Part shown: in pieces, positions 1 through 10,189 of the stretch | How the letters are laid out: each line of letters begins with the position of its first letter | How positions within the stretch are numbered: position 1 is the first letter of the stretch | DNA from: Punica granatum | Lineage: Eukaryota > Streptophyta > Magnoliopsida > Myrtales > Lythraceae | Length of the DNA stretch: 64,000 bases | NCBI RefSeq assembly: GCF_007655135.1 | Contig: NC_045133.1 | Coordinates: 20,929,845 to 20,993,844, forward strand | Direction: 5' to 3' | The notes under the pieces: generated by a model | What the model was told of the DNA's origin: nothing | The model's database searches: none | The model's input: only the letters and a program-made list of their open reading frames with translations | Program-made: the position numbers and the translations under genes

Positions 1-230
1 AGATGTGCAGTGAGCCAACTGTTACGCCTTACGGTTCTTATATCTTACACTTCATAGGATAATAAAAATAAAAACTTCAATTTTTTCCTTGTAGATTTTC
101 AATTTCTTTTCCGTGTGTATCATAGTATCTGAAAGTTTAACCGTCCCGACTAATCCAGCTTGAACCGGGTCGGCCCAGATTTTCAATTTCTTGGATCCTT
201 AGTCTAGCCATAAAGTAAAATTTTATGGAG

Positions 231-266
<36 letters not shown>

Positions 267-539
267 TTGGATAAGCTAATTAGCCAGCCCGGCCCATTTG
301 TCTAAGCCAGTTCATTGACTATGATATGATGTGATTACTAACCCATTGATGATACGAACAGCAAACAATTAAATAAATAAATAATAAAATAAAATAAGAC
401 AATAATTAACAATTAAGAAGAACATCCTCTCTCTGGCTCCGGTTTATTCCCAAAACCGAACCGAACCGAACCGAACCCAAAGCTGCAGCTGGAGAGAGAA
501 GACGAAGACTCCTCTATGCTTTCACCTTTCAAAGAGGGG
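1..539. other. Upstream spacer with (TA)n microsatellite
   Basis: There is no coding potential here. A (TA)n microsatellite lies at about 234-264. The stretch 455-478 carries four tandem copies of the pentamer 'gaacc' or its near variants. The last part, from about 430, is probably proximal promoter or 5' leader of the gene starting at 1454. I do not see an unambiguous TATA box. Confidence 0.5.
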
Positions 540-1381
540 CGAGAGAGAGAGAGAGAGAGAACTCGAACGCGGACAACCAACACTCCTGCTCGGGTCGCAG
601 TTCTTCACACCGACCGCTCGCTGGGCTTTCCACGCGGGAGCTGAATCTCAGCTAGGGTTTCAATTCAATTCAATTCGTCAAGGTAAGACACGTTATGCGG
701 ATTCAATCATCCGCTGGGCGAGTATTTCTTGAATTGTCTCTTCTGATTCACTGTGTCTACGCGTTTAGGATTATGGGTATTGAATGATTTGTCTAATGGA
801 ACTTGTATAGTCCTCAAAGCGGGGACCGTTTAATTTTTAATTTTTTGGTTGGTCGAAATTTGTGTCTTTTAATTTTGGGTATTAGGGTTCTGTATTGTAC
901 TGCATCAATATTGCGAGATTTTAGCTCCGTTGTGATGTCTAGATCATTCAGCAATCTAATCACTCTGAGAGGAAAAGCTCCTTAATGATAGATTGGGGAC
1001 TGCAATCTGCTAATTCTAATTCTTATTGCCGAAAATTTGGCTCCAGGGTGTATAATGTTGTTAGGCTAGTTCGAGATTTCATGTGCTTGTATCGGTCTTC
1101 AGTGTTTTTATTTGGTTTTAAGAGAGGATATTCATAATTGTTCCAATGAAAGCTCAGTCAAGTTTTCAGTCTTTATAGCATCGCTACATCGATTGAGTGA
1201 AAACTTTGTCGAATGACTAAGGATGAAATCGAAAAGGTGACTTAATTGCTAATTGGTTATATTTCAGATCAAAGCCATAACTCTTTCAGTGGTGGATAGG
1301 TTATGAGTGCATATACGTATTTTTTAGGTTTATTATCTTTTGATCTTGACTTGTCTGGTATCCTCTTGTCGTGTTATGCAG
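540..1381 (+). promoter_or_regulatory. 5' UTR exon with (GA)n tract and leader intron of the TFIIS-domain gene
   Basis: A (GA)n run (540-560) lies in the likely transcribed leader. A donor 'AG|gtaagac' at 682/683 and an acceptor 'atgcag|gc' at 1381/1382 define a 699-bp intron that lies wholly in the 5' UTR. The second leader exon (1382-1453) runs straight into the start codon. Leader introns of this kind are common in plant housekeeping and regulatory genes and often enhance expression. That role is inferred here; the splice signals are seen. A short open frame inside the intron is not considered a gene. Confidence 0.6.
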
Positions 1382-1453
1382 GCGTCTTTGGAGTTTATTT
1401 ATAGCCTGATGATAGTATGCGTCAGACTGCAGTTTTATGACACGTGAAGCGCA

Positions 1454-4234
1454 ATGACACTAGAGGATTTCTTTACTCTAACTGAGATGAAAGATGGGCT
1501 CACTGCTACGTCTCGCGTCGAGGAGCTGGTCGCAGTCATGCAGAAAGAAAAGGACTCTGCTGTGAATCCTGTCGACGCAATTAGGCAGTGGGCAGCTGTT
1601 GCAAGCATCATTGCCTCAACTGACAATAAAGATTGTCTTGATCTTTTTGTTCAACTAGGGGGACTTTTGTTCATAGATAGGTGGCTTAAGGATGCTGAAA
1701 ATTTTGGCAGTAAGAATGGTGATAGCTTTGAAGAAGAGTCAATAACTGCTCTGTTACTTGCTCTGGAGAAGTTATGTATAGACAAGGAGAGATCAATTTC
1801 TTCGGGTATTTGGGTTACTGTGGGTCACCTTCTTGACCACCACAATGTCAAGGTGCAGAATAGAGCTAGAGCTGTATTTGGTAATTGGAACCATGGGGAT
1901 AGTGATGCTCTGTGCCGGCAGCTAGAAAGCAGTGCACCTGTAAATGAAGGAGCTTCAGGTAGAGGGGATGTGGGAAGAGAGATCGGTGAAGTGGAATGTT
2001 CTCCTTCAAGTATCCCTTCTCGTGGAGAGAAAGAGGATACAGAAAGTTGTGTTTCAGAAGCTATGAGGACCGATAACTTGCCATCACAGAGTTCAAATGC
2101 CACCGAACCAGAGAGACTTGAAGATGTACAGACAAAGCATGAAGAAAATCAGCTCAGATCTAACATGGTAATAGACACATGTGATAGTTCTTGCGATCCT
2201 TTATTATCCTCTATTGATGCGCCAGGCCATGAACAGGAGGGGACCGATGTCCAGGAAAAAACTAGTATTGAAACTTGTGGCCCTGATGTTTCACATTCCA
2301 GCAGTTTTGACAAGACAGATATGGTACCGCCTGAAGACAAGAAGCCAGTGGATAAGCTCAATAGTGGTCCGGAAAATTCGAGCATTCTAGCTGCTACAGA
2401 TGCATTTGAGCAAGCAAACGTGTCTTCAGATGCTGAAGCTGTTACATCAGAAGAGATTGCAGCAGTTTCTGTGGGAACAAAGATGGATGTTGATGAGAGT
2501 AATCACCATGCTGAAGCTGCTGCTGTTCCTGATCATCAAACACCTGCTACTGAACCTCAAATTGAGACGGTTGAGGTCCCTAAAGTTGTTGAAGATAACG
2601 ATTGCAGTTCTGACGCTGCAAAGAACGCTCCTGATAACAAGCTGGTCTCTGAGAAGCTTGATGGTTTAGATAATTCCCTTTTGTCGAAGGAAGTTGGTGC
2701 AGCTACTAAATGCAAGGAAACTGCGCGGGATAGATACAAGGAGGTATCAAATCTTAGTGCTTTATATGGAGGACGAAAAGGTAACAGGCGTTCCAAAAGG
2801 GCTCGTGGGAAGAAGTCTACCATCGAACTTGAGTATGGAATTCTTGATGCGTTAGACATAGCTCGCCAAGTAGCTAAAGAGGTGGAGAGGGAAGTGACAG
2901 ATTACAAAGAACCATTCTGCAGCACTTCTTCGGAGAGAAGTTCAGGAGGTATAATTGGAGAGCCCATGAGCCCAGACTCAATTAATGACAGCGCCTCCTC
3001 ACCCAGTGACACTTCCTCAGATGAATTATCAACAGGAGAGAGTCAATCTGCTGAGGGTGATGGAAGAAGGTCCACGAGGTCAGGTAATGGAGATTCAAAA
3101 ACTAAAGATCCTGTGGAGGATGTGGCGTCCTCTCATATGACCGAAGCCAAAGTCAAGACCGACAAGGGTTTTGATTTGAATGAAGAAGTCTGTTCAGATG
3201 ATGGTGGTAGTAAAGCTCTCTTCAATGAGGAGCTCCGTGATAGTTCCAGTCAGGTGCATAAGCGACTGGATATCGATCTGAACATGGCCGAAGCTGGGGA
3301 GGACACATCAATTTTTCCTGCGACGGGAAACCATATTCCAGCTTCATCGAGTGTGAATTCAAAGGGCTCTTCAGGGGAAGCTAATCAAGGAAGATCAGAG
3401 AGGCCCAATCTTGATTTGAATTCAACGGGTGATGATGATGATGATGTGGTGATCTCCGATAGCCACCATTTTACTGGCCGTATCTGCCCATCTCCCGCCT
3501 CTTCATCGTCGCAGATGCAGCCTCATGAAAGGAATTTTGACTTGAACGACCAGCCCTATTCTTCTTTCAACGATCCTTTCTCGGACCAAGCTTCCCATCA
3601 CAATTCACCTTCTTGTGGCACAAGAAGCTTGGGGAGGCCGGGGAAGCCTACAGTGGACCCCTTTATCTCCATTATGGGGACTAAAGTAGAGATCAGCAAA
3701 GGTGGTCTTGTCCCTCAGAGAACGTCAGATCTGTCTAATGGCAAGACTACTCTTGAGCCTTCTTCAGGTGGTGCTCCCGGGTTAGGTCCTGCTGTTTCTT
3801 CCCTTTACTCTCCCCCGTCTCGGTGCAGTGCCTTGCCAACAGGGCATACAATATCGTTCTCCCCATATGGGCCCAACGAACCAACTCGCTATGTGGTTGA
3901 CCCACGGGTTGCCCCAATCCTCCCTGGGGCTCCAGGGCCTACTCCAGCTCTCTATTCTCCTTACTCCATGCCGTTCGCGATGAGCTTGAATGCAGGACCT
4001 TCACAGCCTCAGTTCGACTTGAACTCGAATTTCTCAGTTGATGGGGCGAACCGGGACCCAGGTTTCCTCATGCAGCTCTTCCCACCTTCTCATGTCAAGG
4101 CTACAGGTGAACATCCCAGCGCTCTCCTTCACCCTTTCTCTGGTTCTATTGTCGGAGGCAAGAGGAAGGAGCCCGAGAGCGGTTGGGACCCCTATTCGGT
4201 CAGCTATGGGCAGTTTCAATCACCCTGGAAGTGA
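1454..4234 (+). CDS. TFIIS N-terminal (LW) domain protein with five DLN motifs, 926 aa
   Basis: This is a nuclear regulatory protein of the plant 'transcription elongation factor TFIIS family' type, resembling Arabidopsis At4g24200 by recollection. Residues about 40-150 form the helical TFIIS-N/LW fold, with motifs DAIRQWAAVAS, LDLFVQLGGL and KVQNRARAVFGNW. The rest is long and disordered, with a basic patch near residues 440-460 (GRKGNRRSKRARGKK, a likely nuclear signal). Five DLN motifs lie near residues 573, 606, 653, 695 and 855 (FDLNEE, IDLNMA, LDLNS, FDLNDQ, FDLNSN) and resemble EAR-type repression motifs. The C-terminus is rich in Pro, Ser and Gly. The zinc ribbon of true TFIIS is absent, so this is not a canonical elongation factor. 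The ATG opens the frame 72 bp after the leader intron, and the coding part is a single exon. Chromatin or co-repressor binding is inferred from the DLN motifs only. Confidence 0.88.
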   Translation: MTLEDFFTLTEMKDGLTATSRVEELVAVMQKEKDSAVNPVDAIRQWAAVASIIASTDNKDCLDLFVQLGGLLFIDRWLKDAENFGSKNGDSFEEESITALLLALEKLCIDKERSISSGIWVTVGHLLDHHNVKVQNRARAVFGNWNHGDSDALCRQLESSAPVNEGASGRGDVGREIGEVECSPSSIPSRGEKEDTESCVSEAMRTDNLPSQSSNATEPERLEDVQTKHEENQLRSNMVIDTCDSSCDPLLSSIDAPGHEQEGTDVQEKTSIETCGPDVSHSSSFDKTDMVPPEDKKPVDKLNSGPENSSILAATDAFEQANVSSDAEAVTSEEIAAVSVGTKMDVDESNHHAEAAAVPDHQTPATEPQIETVEVPKVVEDNDCSSDAAKNAPDNKLVSEKLDGLDNSLLSKEVGAATKCKETARDRYKEVSNLSALYGGRKGNRRSKRARGKKSTIELEYGILDALDIARQVAKEVEREVTDYKEPFCSTSSERSSGGIIGEPMSPDSINDSASSPSDTSSDELSTGESQSAEGDGRRSTRSGNGDSKTKDPVEDVASSHMTEAKVKTDKGFDLNEEVCSDDGGSKALFNEELRDSSSQVHKRLDIDLNMAEAGEDTSIFPATGNHIPASSSVNSKGSSGEANQGRSERPNLDLNSTGDDDDDVVISDSHHFTGRICPSPASSSSQMQPHERNFDLNDQPYSSFNDPFSDQASHHNSPSCGTRSLGRPGKPTVDPFISIMGTKVEISKGGLVPQRTSDLSNGKTTLEPSSGGAPGLGPAVSSLYSPPSRCSALPTGHTISFSPYGPNEPTRYVVDPRVAPILPGAPGPTPALYSPYSMPFAMSLNAGPSQPQFDLNSNFSVDGANRDPGFLMQLFPPSHVKATGEHPSALLHPFSGSIVGGKRKEPESGWDPYSVSYGQFQSPWK

Positions 4235-5349
4235 CAGATTTGTTTCATTGAAATCACTAGAATTGTTACATAATCTAATCGAATAGGTTTGTGTTTTCAT
4301 TTCTAATATTTGCTCGGGATGATGGTAAGCTGATTTCTTTTCTGGTAGAGGGGTCAGGAACTGAATAAAGATTTGGAATTCGATGCAATGTCATTATTCC
4401 TGAAATTACTTGCATAGGTTGGGGTAAGTCAGGTTCAATTGTTTTTAGGCTTTCTTCTTCATGTTTTTACATTTTCTTCCCCTTTTTGCCCTTCTTTGTT
4501 ACTTCCTTGATGGTTCAATAGAAGGCTGTAGCGGCTGTAATTCTAATCTCTCTTCATGTAATCACATAAATCATCAGAACTGTTTCTATCTTCGAGTCGG
4601 AAATGAAGCCCGCACATGTGATGTGCAATCTATTTCTGTGGATTCGTTTCGTCTTTCGAGGATAACTCAGTCTACTGCAGACAACAAGTCACAGTAAGTC
4701 GATTGTGGTAGCACGTGCAGTCAGGCGTAGAAGGCTGCAGCTGAGCAAGATATGGCATAATAGGATCAGATTTGACTAGTTTTTATTTCTTTGCTCGACT
4801 GATTGGGACTTATATCCACGATTCACTTATTCTTGTATAAGATCCCATGAGGGGTGAGAGTATTCAGAGAGTGATCTGAGAGAACATTTTAACTGGGTTT
4901 GGGAGATACTTTGTATTCTGCGGATTCATTGCTCATAGTAAAAAGAACTGTCAAAGCCTCCTTTACCTCATCGCTGGCCCGGAAGCTTCTTCCCTCTTGT
5001 TGATTTAATCTTTTTCATTAAATTTTTCGGGAGTCTGATCCTACCGATCCCAACGCTTGATGTAGGTGGGGGAAGTTTGATGTGCAGTCACTTTGACAGT
5101 AAGCAATTACTTTGAAAGTTTGCGCTATGCATGCAAGTAAACAAAACTTAAAGAATTTAGTTATGATAAATTATTTAAATTCGTAGTACGTTACTTATAT
5201 TTGAAATGAATTACATGGATTTACAAAATAAAAAATAAAAAAATTACTTGTATTGTTAATAAAATATATTTGAGGGAATTTTATTTATCTTCTAGTGAAA
5301 TATATAAGTGCACCATACTACCACTTTTGTGATTGCACTATAAAATTTT
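4235..5349 (+). other. 3' UTR and downstream spacer
   Basis: The probable 3' UTR of the TFIIS-domain gene occupies the first several hundred bases, followed by AT-rich spacer. The poly(A) site is not obvious. Open frames here are short and have no recognisable motifs. The last nine bases (5341-5349, TAAAATTTT) are one copy of the target duplication of the adjacent MITE. Confidence 0.4.
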
Positions 5350-5700
5350 GGGGTATTTACCTAAAATGGCTAATGGTTTATCCGTTTTGTCAAATCTATT
5401 ATATGCATTTTTTTATCAAATCTATCACATGGTTTACTTTTTGCATCAAATTTATCACAGCGTTATCTTTTCCGTCGACATCTAACGACCGTGCTGATGT
5501 GACGCCCACGTGACAAGTGTGGCCCACTATCCCTCCACGTGTCACGTCAGTACGACCGTTAGATGTTGACAAAAAAGATAACGTCGGAATAGATTTGATA
5601 CAAAAAAAAAGTAAACCATGTGATAGATTTAATAAAAAACAAAACATATGATAGATTTGACAAAATGAAAAAATTATGAACCATTTTAGGTAAAAACTCC
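5350..5700. mobile_element. Foldback Mutator-type MITE (351 bp) with 9-bp TSD
   Basis: The ends are inverted repeats: GGGGTATTTACCTAAAATGG on the left mirrors ccattttaggtaaaaactcc on the right with few mismatches. The arms pair almost to the centre, for example ccgtcgacatctaacgacc on the left and gaccgttagatgttgaca on the right. The flanks carry an exact 9-bp direct repeat TAAAATTTT (5341-5349 and 5701-5709). A 9-bp duplication is the signature of the Mutator superfamily. There is no coding capacity, so the element is non-autonomous. A second member of what looks like the same broad family lies at 34391-34809. Confidence 0.88.
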
Positions 5701-5709
5701 TAAAATTTT

Positions 5710-7251
5710 CTTACATAGGTTCTTGAATTTGCGTCGTAAGGGGTCTCCCTCACCCACGGATAGAGATGGCAGACGATTCTTAGTTGCAACTTGCAACCTT
5801 TCGACCGCTTTTCTCAAGTTCCTTAGCTAACAACAAATAAATTATATAAAATTTTGAAAAATCTTTACTTTTAATTGAAAACATCTATTTATCTAATTTT
5901 TTTAATAAGACATTTGAGTGCACTGTATTACTTCTTTTTTTATGACCACACCGCAGAATTTTCATGTATATATTCTTGGATTTGTGAACTTTTAGGATAG
6001 CATCTTAAGTGGTCTCCCAATCCCACGGACTAGTGATGGCGGAAGGCTCTTCGTTGCGACCTTTGTACTGCTTTTCTCGTGATCCTTAACGGTAGCAATA
6101 ACTATTATTAAGTTCTCGTCGGGACGTACTCTGGTCATGACGCGCTAAGAGGAGCATACGGCCATTTTCAAGGCCCTCGTCAGCTTGCCTAACCCTTCTA
6201 GGACAAGTAGTGACTCCCCTGACGTGAGCTCCATCGACTGGGGACCCAACTTAGACCTACCATCTTAGTAATTAGTTTTTCTCCATTATTGAAATATTGT
6301 CCACTTGGGGAAGACCACATTTATTTATTGCTCCCTCAATTATACTTCACACAGAAAAATATGTATATCATTCAAAAAAAAATGGTAAGGTGGATCAGAT
6401 GACCTAATACAAAACATTCATGCGCAAAAATAATAGAGATCGTACACAGTTTCTAGAAGTCGATCGATATAATAATAACTATGAGACCTAGCAAGTATAT
6501 ATTCATTATCAAGCTTCATATGTAGTGCAAAGAACATGCCTCCGCCATCGTCACATGACTAAGAATTCTGAATCCCCGCTTGATGCGATCAGATCACACT
6601 GATTTGCCCATCGAGCCCGGGGTCTCTCAATCATTAAAGTAGCAAACCTCAACTAGAAGATCGGGATCGATTTCTTTTGTGAACACGAGCTCGGGAATCG
6701 GGATAAGATACTGAAGCTGTCGTGTCCACTACCAATTTGTCAATCCCTACTGCCAAATCAGGTGGACAGGTGAGCTTTTCCATCACGAATCAGCGCCATG
6801 TCATCTTGGAGCCCCGTGGGCCTACCAACGATGAAGAATGAGCAAATATTGAGTGAGTATTACTCATTCACTTGAATGTGTAACACTCAATCAAAATATT
6901 TGAAAGGGAGAAATTGATTCCACAACGGACCCACGGATTCTCACTTACTCATTCACTTGAATGTGTAACACTCAATCAAAATATTTGAAAGTGAAAAATT
7001 CATCCCACAACGGACTCACGGATTCTCACTTACAATTACTTTCATTGATTCTTCACACTCCTTGAATATTTAGCCGTGAAGGAGAACCAACCAGGAGCCA
7101 TGGGCCCACGTGCTACTGGACACCCACAGTTGGGCCAGAAAAGGTCATGAGATAAGCATATTTTGGAACCTTTATATGGGCTTTCCGTATACGACAAAGT
7201 TCGCTATCGGAGGGTCAGTTTGGTAATTTAAAGTGGAGGGTTAACGTTAAT
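5710..7251. other. Intergenic spacer
   Basis: This is AT-rich sequence with no convincing exon. Two stretches (about 5730-5830 and 6000-6100) share phrases such as 'gggtctccc', 'cccacgga' and 'gatggc', suggesting an old internal duplication. The only clear structure is the 85-bp tandem duplication listed separately. The part near 7150-7250 is presumably 3' UTR of the thaumatin-like gene. Confidence 0.4.
6861..7031. repeat. Two-copy tandem duplication, 85-bp unit
   Basis: The phrase tactcattcacttgaatgtg begins at 6861 and again at 6946. The two 85-bp units differ at only a few positions, for example 'gaaagggag' against 'gaaagtga' and 'gacccacgg' against 'gactcacgg'. The low divergence implies a recent local duplication. 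It lies 3' of the thaumatin-like gene and has no coding content. Confidence 0.85.
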
Positions 7252-9988
7252 TCAGCGCAGCTGCCGAACCGCCGCGATGAGGACGACCAGGACGGAGATT
7301 GCATAGGATGACGACACGCCGGATCGCGTGGACGGTGATGCACCGCTAATGTCCATTACGCCCTCATACACCATCGCGCTATCAATCTCTGGCGGAGCCG
7401 AAGAGCTTGAAGTGCTCTCAGCCGGAGGTTGATCGGATGATGCCGACTTTTGGCTGCAAAATCACATCCCAAAGGTTGGTTAAACTTCTTGGAAGAATTC
7501 GGTGGCACAAACAATATGCAGCACCAAATGATTAAACTTTTCCAAAATATATGTCTTTTTCTTTTTTCTTTTTTCAGATTATAAAATTTTTTTACGAATT
7601 TAATATAATAAAAAATTAAGAGTTATATAAAGAAATTCATTAAAATCTGGAATCTTCAAGTTTCTAAAAGAGACGTCACTATATTAAAGACCCTTTCCAG
7701 TTAATTAATCTATTTAGATAAATACATATTTTAAGGACAAACCGATGATCCCGAATAGGATTAGGGGTCTCTAGACCCCATGCCACGACGAACTTACAAA
7801 CTGGCTAGCTCTATGTAATACCAATATCAGAAACGACCTTGCCCTGAATCGATTCCGGCAACGGCTTAAAACACGAAACACGATACGCTAAAACATGAAA
7901 CGCGATACCCTGGCACCGGTTAATATAGCAACTTAAGCATACGTAAGTGGTTCTTTCTAGGCTCGAAACATGTGATTGTGACTTTCAAGACCAAACACAT
8001 TTCGTAGCAAAATGAAAGACTTGAATTAGAATAGAATAGAAGAGATTGGGAATTATGAAAGTTGAACAGCAGAGAGCTTTGACTCAGCCGCAACTCTGAA
8101 AAAGACATCGTCTCGTGCACAGCGGCAGCAATGGCATATCGGTGAAGTTCATGCACTATGGATGAGATATTTTTCTTCTTGCCAGATATTTTATGGGGCA
8201 CGGGCGTTGAAAAAAGCAATCGGCTTTAGTGTCCTAGAAGTCCATGTCAAATATTTCGATATCGGAATCTCCAACGAAACGATGGTCGGTTGAATTCCGA
8301 CTGTTAAGTGTATACTAGCCGTGGATTTACAGAACACTGTAGAACATGCCCGATCCCGCCAAGAGGTATCGGGCCCGCTCTAGGTTCTTCGCGACTGGCT
8401 CGATAAAGATGCGTACAGGCTATAGACATTGTGACGTCCCACGTTAAATGTTGTGGGAAAGGAAGCCACTTATGGAATACATGATAAGGTTCTAAGAGAA
8501 CTGAGTTTGGTTTGATTTGGGGTCCGGACTGTCCCTCCTACTCCTTACTCAAGAACTCGACCGGCTTTAAAGCACGAGCCATGTGATGTTATAACAATTA
8601 GACACCATCACCTTTTTTTTTTTTTTTGACAAATAAGTCCAGTGAAAAATTTTCAGTTATAAAAAAATTATGAGATTGGCCCTATGTCATAAATAATACT
8701 GTTGATTTAATTTCGAGACAAAAATTGTTAAATTAAATTTAAATAAATTAAAGCAGTAAATGAGTGGACAGCAATGGAAAGCTCGAGCGGGCTATTCCAT
8801 GCCAATTAATGTCCTAACCGACATATCGGCCGTTGGTTCATTCCCGCGGAGAGACCGAACTCGACGGTCCACCGGTGTCTGGAAAGACTAAAGTACCCTG
8901 ACCAGTGCGGAGAAGGATTAAATGAAGAATTAGGGGTATAATAGTAAACTGACCTCTTGGTCGGCGCCGGGCAGAAGGTGATGACGTAATCCGCGTTGGC
9001 GCACGTGAAGGTGCTGGTCCCGTCGTCGTAGGCGTAGCTGTACGCGTCGGGGCACGCGCTCTTGAACGCCGCAGAGTACCGCGACGGCTTGCACGTCTGC
9101 GGTGAGCTGTACGCGCCGCTGCAGCAGTACTGCGGCTGCTGGAACGCCCCGCACGCGCTCTGGCATGCCACCCCCTTCCCCGCAGACTCCCCCGCATCCG
9201 TCACCCTCAGCTCCGAGGGGCACGTGCCGATGAGGTCGGCCATGCAGCCGGTGCTGGTGCAGTTGGCGCCGGAGCCGCCCTGAGGCACCACCAGCATCGG
9301 CAGGTTGTAGCCGTCCACCAAGCTCACGTCGAAGAAGTCGAGGCCCCTGCGATTAAAATTTAAATAAATCCCATATTAGACCTTTAACGAGTCCAACGAA
9401 TTAGTCGGGACTCAATTGAAATTCTGAATATTAAAATTCACACTCATAAAATTATTAATTTTATTAAATGCCAAATTTAATTGATGTTCTATTTTATTTT
9501 ATCTTCTTAAAGTTTGGAGTACCCGTCGCCGTCGAGCTTGAACTCGGCGAGGGTGGCGGGAGGGGTGGCGCCGCCGCCGGAGCACTCGAGCTTGTTGGAG
9601 CCGCAGTCGCCGGTGAGGCAGGAGAACTTGCCGGAGCCGGAGTCCGCCGTGCAGCGAGTCCGGCCCCAGAAGCGGCCGCCCCAGCCGGACGGGGGGGAGA
9701 TGGCCCGGGACTCGCCCTTCTGGAGGGAGAAGCCGGTGGTGGAAAGCGCCGGCTCGCCGGCATTTGCCAGGATCCCCGGCCACACCGTGTAATCGCACTT
9801 GTTCACGATCGTAAAGGTTGTCGGTTCGACCCCTGCACATAAAATAAAACAGAACAAAATTCAAACCAAACCAAACCGGCCAATTAATCCGACCGAACAG
9901 AGCAATTTCATCTCATGTTACCTCGGATGAACAATAACGGAGAGAACATCACAGCCAAAGCTGAAATCAAGAATGGAAATTTGGCCAT
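7252..9988 (-). CDS. Thaumatin-like (PR-5 family) protein with C-terminal GPI-type tail, 323 aa
   Basis: Coding exons on the minus strand are 9922-9988, 9523-9832, 8954-9346 and 7252-7453 (972 nt; all junctions GT-AG and in frame). The protein has a signal peptide (MAKFPFLISALAV..., about 22 aa). It then has the thaumatin fold starting FTIVNKCDYTVWPGI, the family signature around GWGGRFWGRTRC, many conserved cysteines, LDFFDVSLVDGYNLP and CPDAYSYAYDD, ending YVITFCP. Thaumatin-like proteins are apoplastic defence or development proteins, and some bind beta-glucans. The last exon adds a Ser/Pro/Glu-rich linker and a hydrophobic end (SSYAISVLVVLIAA), typical of GPI-anchored members. The third intron is 1500 bp. 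If it is retained, the frame reads on from 8953 to a stop at 8806 and would lack the GPI tail. The start is the ATG that opens the signal peptide. The coding exons are strikingly GC-rich compared with the spacers. Confidence 0.9.
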
Positions 9989-10146
9989 TGGAGCTCTGGC
10001 TGTGATGAGAGATTGGCTACGGCAGAAGGAGAAGAGGAGTTGGGACTGTGGGGTCGGACCCAGAACTCCTCCTCTTCTTCTCCTCCTCCTTATTCGCGTA
10101 GGTGAGAGACTGGGGAGGAGGTTAAAGTTGCAGAGGAACAATGGCG

Positions 10147-10157
10147 GTGTATATAAG
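10147..10157 (-). promoter_or_regulatory. Probable TATA box of the thaumatin-like gene
   Basis: The minus-strand sequence GCTTATATAC lies about 160 bp upstream of the thaumatin-like start codon. A pyrimidine-rich leader (minus-strand CTCCTCCTTCTTCT type) lies between the two. Position and context fit a core promoter. The transcription start is not determined. Confidence 0.5.
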
Positions 10158-10189
10158 CCCAGAGAAGGTATGGAGAAGTACAGAGACTG

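Noticed and set aside
9468..9842. Plus-strand 124-codon Gly/Ala-rich frame and overlapping minus-strand frames
   Set aside because: These are shadow frames caused by the GC-rich thaumatin exon 2. The minus-strand frame that matches the family and the splice sites is the real one.
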